This document shows, piece after piece, positions 6,237-7,515 of a stretch of 7,515 nucleotides of DNA. The stretch comes from Chloroflexota bacterium. GTDB taxonomy: Bacteria; Chloroflexota; Anaerolineae; Promineifilales; Promineifilaceae. The stretch lies in NCBI GenBank assembly GCA_024223125.1, contig JAAEOP010000586.1:1-7515 (forward strand), written 5' to 3'. Both the position numbers and the translations under genes were made by a program. Position 1 is the stretch's first letter; every line of letters starts with the position of its first letter. The notes below the pieces were generated by a model. It did no database searches. It worked only from the letters and a program-made list of their open reading frames with translations, and had not been told where the DNA came from.

Positions 6237-7515
6237 AGCAGCCAATCTACTTGAACAATTGATCGCTGGCCCATTGCGAGGCATGGAACAGCTAGAGCAG
6301 CAAATTTTTGCCCTGCGCTTTGCCCAACACCTGCCGGATGCAGAACGGCCGTTACGCCTTCTTTACGGCGACCGGGATGATTTTGACGCCTGGGTAAGTA
6401 AGTTCATAGAAATGGCAGCTAAAGCGTATGCAGCCCGGCCGTCTGACTTGCGCCACCTGGACCTAAAACGAATTCACCAACCCGACTGGTTTCAGCAATC
6501 CAACATGATCGGCTACGTCGCCTACACAGAACGTTTTGCCCAAAATCTAAACGGTGTCTGTAAAAAAATAGATTACCTCAAAGAATTAGGCATCACCTAT
6601 TTACACTTGATGCCTCTGCTCAAACCCCGTCCCGGAACCAACGATGGCGGCTACGCCGTAAGCGATTACCGTCAGATACGGGATGATTTGGGCACAATGG
6701 ATGATCTGTCCCGGCTGGCAGCCAACTTACGCCAAAACGGGATCAGCCTGTGCATTGACCTCGTTTGTAACCATACTGCCAAAGAACATAATTGGGCACA
6801 AAAAGCATTACAAGGGGACGCCACTTACCAGGATTACTACCTGATGTACCCCGACCGCGTGCTGCCCGACCAATATGAACAACATGTGCGCGAAATCTTC
6901 CCCGAATTCAAATCAGGCAGCTTCACTTATTATGAACAAATCGGCCAATGGGTGTGGACAACCTTCAACGAATTCCAATGGGATTTGAACTATGCTAACC
7001 CGGCCGTCTTTGCCGAAATGTTGGCTGTGATGCTCTTTCTGGCAAACCAGGGCGTGGAAATTTTGCGGCTGGATGCGGTCGCTTTTATGTGGAAGCGGCT
7101 GGGAACCGACTGCGAAAACCAGCCCGAAGCCCATGCCATCTTACAAGCCTTCCGCGCTCTCAGCCGTTTAGCTGCCCCCGCCCTACTGCTCAAAGCAGAA
7201 GCCATCGTCCCCCCGCCACAACTGGTGCCTTATTTTGGTCAGGGAAAAGCCGCCAACAAAGAGTGTGAGATCGCTTACCACAATGTGCTGATGGTCACGT
7301 TGTGGAGTGCATTGGCCGAACGCAAAGTTGTGCTGGCAACCCACATCTTGCAGAAAATGCCCCGTATCCCCTCACATACCGCCTGGGTCACTTATGCTCG
7401 CTGCCACGATGACATCGGCTGGGCTATTACGGAGGAAGACGCGGCCGGCGTGGGGCTAGATGGCTTCGCTCATCGCACCTTCTTAAGTGATTTTTACACT
7501 CGTCGCTTTCCCGGC
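6226..7515 (+). CDS. Amylosucrase, GH13 subfamily 4 (partial, right end missing)
   Basis: Sucrose-using glucansucrase that transfers glucose onto alpha-1,4-glucan and releases fructose. 430 residues are visible, open to the window edge; the family has about 640, so the end of the barrel and the C-terminal domain are outside. It follows Neisseria amylosucrase closely: NPDW-like QPDW, LGITYLHLMPL, NDGGYAVSDYR with D140 (counterpart of D144), LVCNHTAKEHNWAQ, FPDR-like YPDRVLPDQY, REIFPEF, WVWTTFNEFQWDLNYANP. The nucleophile is D283 in ILRLDAVAF, acid/base E325 in LKAEAIV, stabiliser D395 in RCHDDIGW. A short insert (GKAANKE) follows YFGQ near residue 340. The start at 6226 overlaps the HepT frame by 11 nt and has no Shine-Dalgarno; in-frame ATGs at 6151 and 6283 are alternatives, but 6226 best fits the family's N-terminal length. 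Sucrose hydrolase is the closest alternative. Confidence 0.93.
   Translation, partial: MTIEAANLLEQLIAGPLRGMEQLEQQIFALRFAQHLPDAERPLRLLYGDRDDFDAWVSKFIEMAAKAYAARPSDLRHLDLKRIHQPDWFQQSNMIGYVAYTERFAQNLNGVCKKIDYLKELGITYLHLMPLLKPRPGTNDGGYAVSDYRQIRDDLGTMDDLSRLAANLRQNGISLCIDLVCNHTAKEHNWAQKALQGDATYQDYYLMYPDRVLPDQYEQHVREIFPEFKSGSFTYYEQIGQWVWTTFNEFQWDLNYANPAVFAEMLAVMLFLANQGVEILRLDAVAFMWKRLGTDCENQPEAHAILQAFRALSRLAAPALLLKAEAIVPPPQLVPYFGQGKAANKECEIAYHNVLMVTLWSALAERKVVLATHILQKMPRIPSHTAWVTYARCHDDIGWAITEEDAAGVGLDGFAHRTFLSDFYTRRFPG

Larger units (their letters stand above)
2541..7448. repeat. Dispersed palindrome ACGGCCGT
   Basis: Nine perfect copies of ACGGCCGT start at 2789, 2977, 4123, 4175, 5323, 5646, 5680, 6168 and 6345. 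Further CGGCCG cores with one flank changed start (core position) at 2542, 2620, 3122, 3269, 3653, 4565, 6436, 7001 and 7442. A random 8-mer would be expected about 0.1 times in a window of this size. Copies fall in different codon frames (e.g. Thr-Ala-Val at 4123 and Asn-Gly-Arg at 4175) and one is intergenic (5680), so the bias acts on DNA rather than on protein. No copy of the core occurs before 2540. Confidence 0.85.

Overview
The window is a bacterial sugar uptake and glycoside-processing cluster, with every gene on the + strand. It reads in order: the 3' end of an extracellular sugar-binding lipoprotein or protein gene (AglE-like); two ABC permease genes (AglF-like and AglG-like); a family GH1 beta-glucosidase; a GH13 trehalose synthase (maltose glucosyltransferase); the eroded remains of a MntA/HepT-type toxin-antitoxin pair; and the first two thirds of an amylosucrase (GH13 subfamily 4) that runs off the right edge. 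No rRNA, tRNA, CRISPR array or transposase is visible.

Layout. Positions 1-347 are the binding-protein tail, followed by a textbook intrinsic terminator (364-397) and then a strong Shine-Dalgarno and the two permeases (416-1537 and 1539-2642, separated by one base). A perfect 18-bp inverted repeat built of ACTG-type heptamers fills the 64-bp gap to the GH1 gene (2707-4092). Trehalose synthase follows after 12 bp (4105-5676). From 5677 to 6236 lies a short spacer, an antitoxin remnant split by a frameshift, and a HepT-like reading frame that appears to have lost an internal block of about 35 residues including the active-site region. The amylosucrase start (6226) overlaps the end of that frame by 11 nt.

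How the genes may work together. The transporter resembles alpha-glucoside systems (sucrose, maltose, trehalose). Inside the cell, trehalose synthase would interconvert maltose and trehalose, amylosucrase would split sucrose and build or extend an alpha-1,4-glucan, and the GH1 enzyme would release glucose from beta-glucosides. No ABC ATPase gene is present in the window; it may lie outside or be a shared MsmK/MalK type.

Organism. The gene content, intermediate GC content and above all the very frequent octamer ACGGCCGT (nine perfect copies, all after position 2788) suggest an uncultured-type Chloroflexota (Anaerolineae-like) genome. This is an inference from general familiarity, not something the sequence proves. 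The most notable signals are the decayed toxin-antitoxin pair, the octamer palindrome, and the heptamer inverted repeat. I do not see a clearly new biological system.
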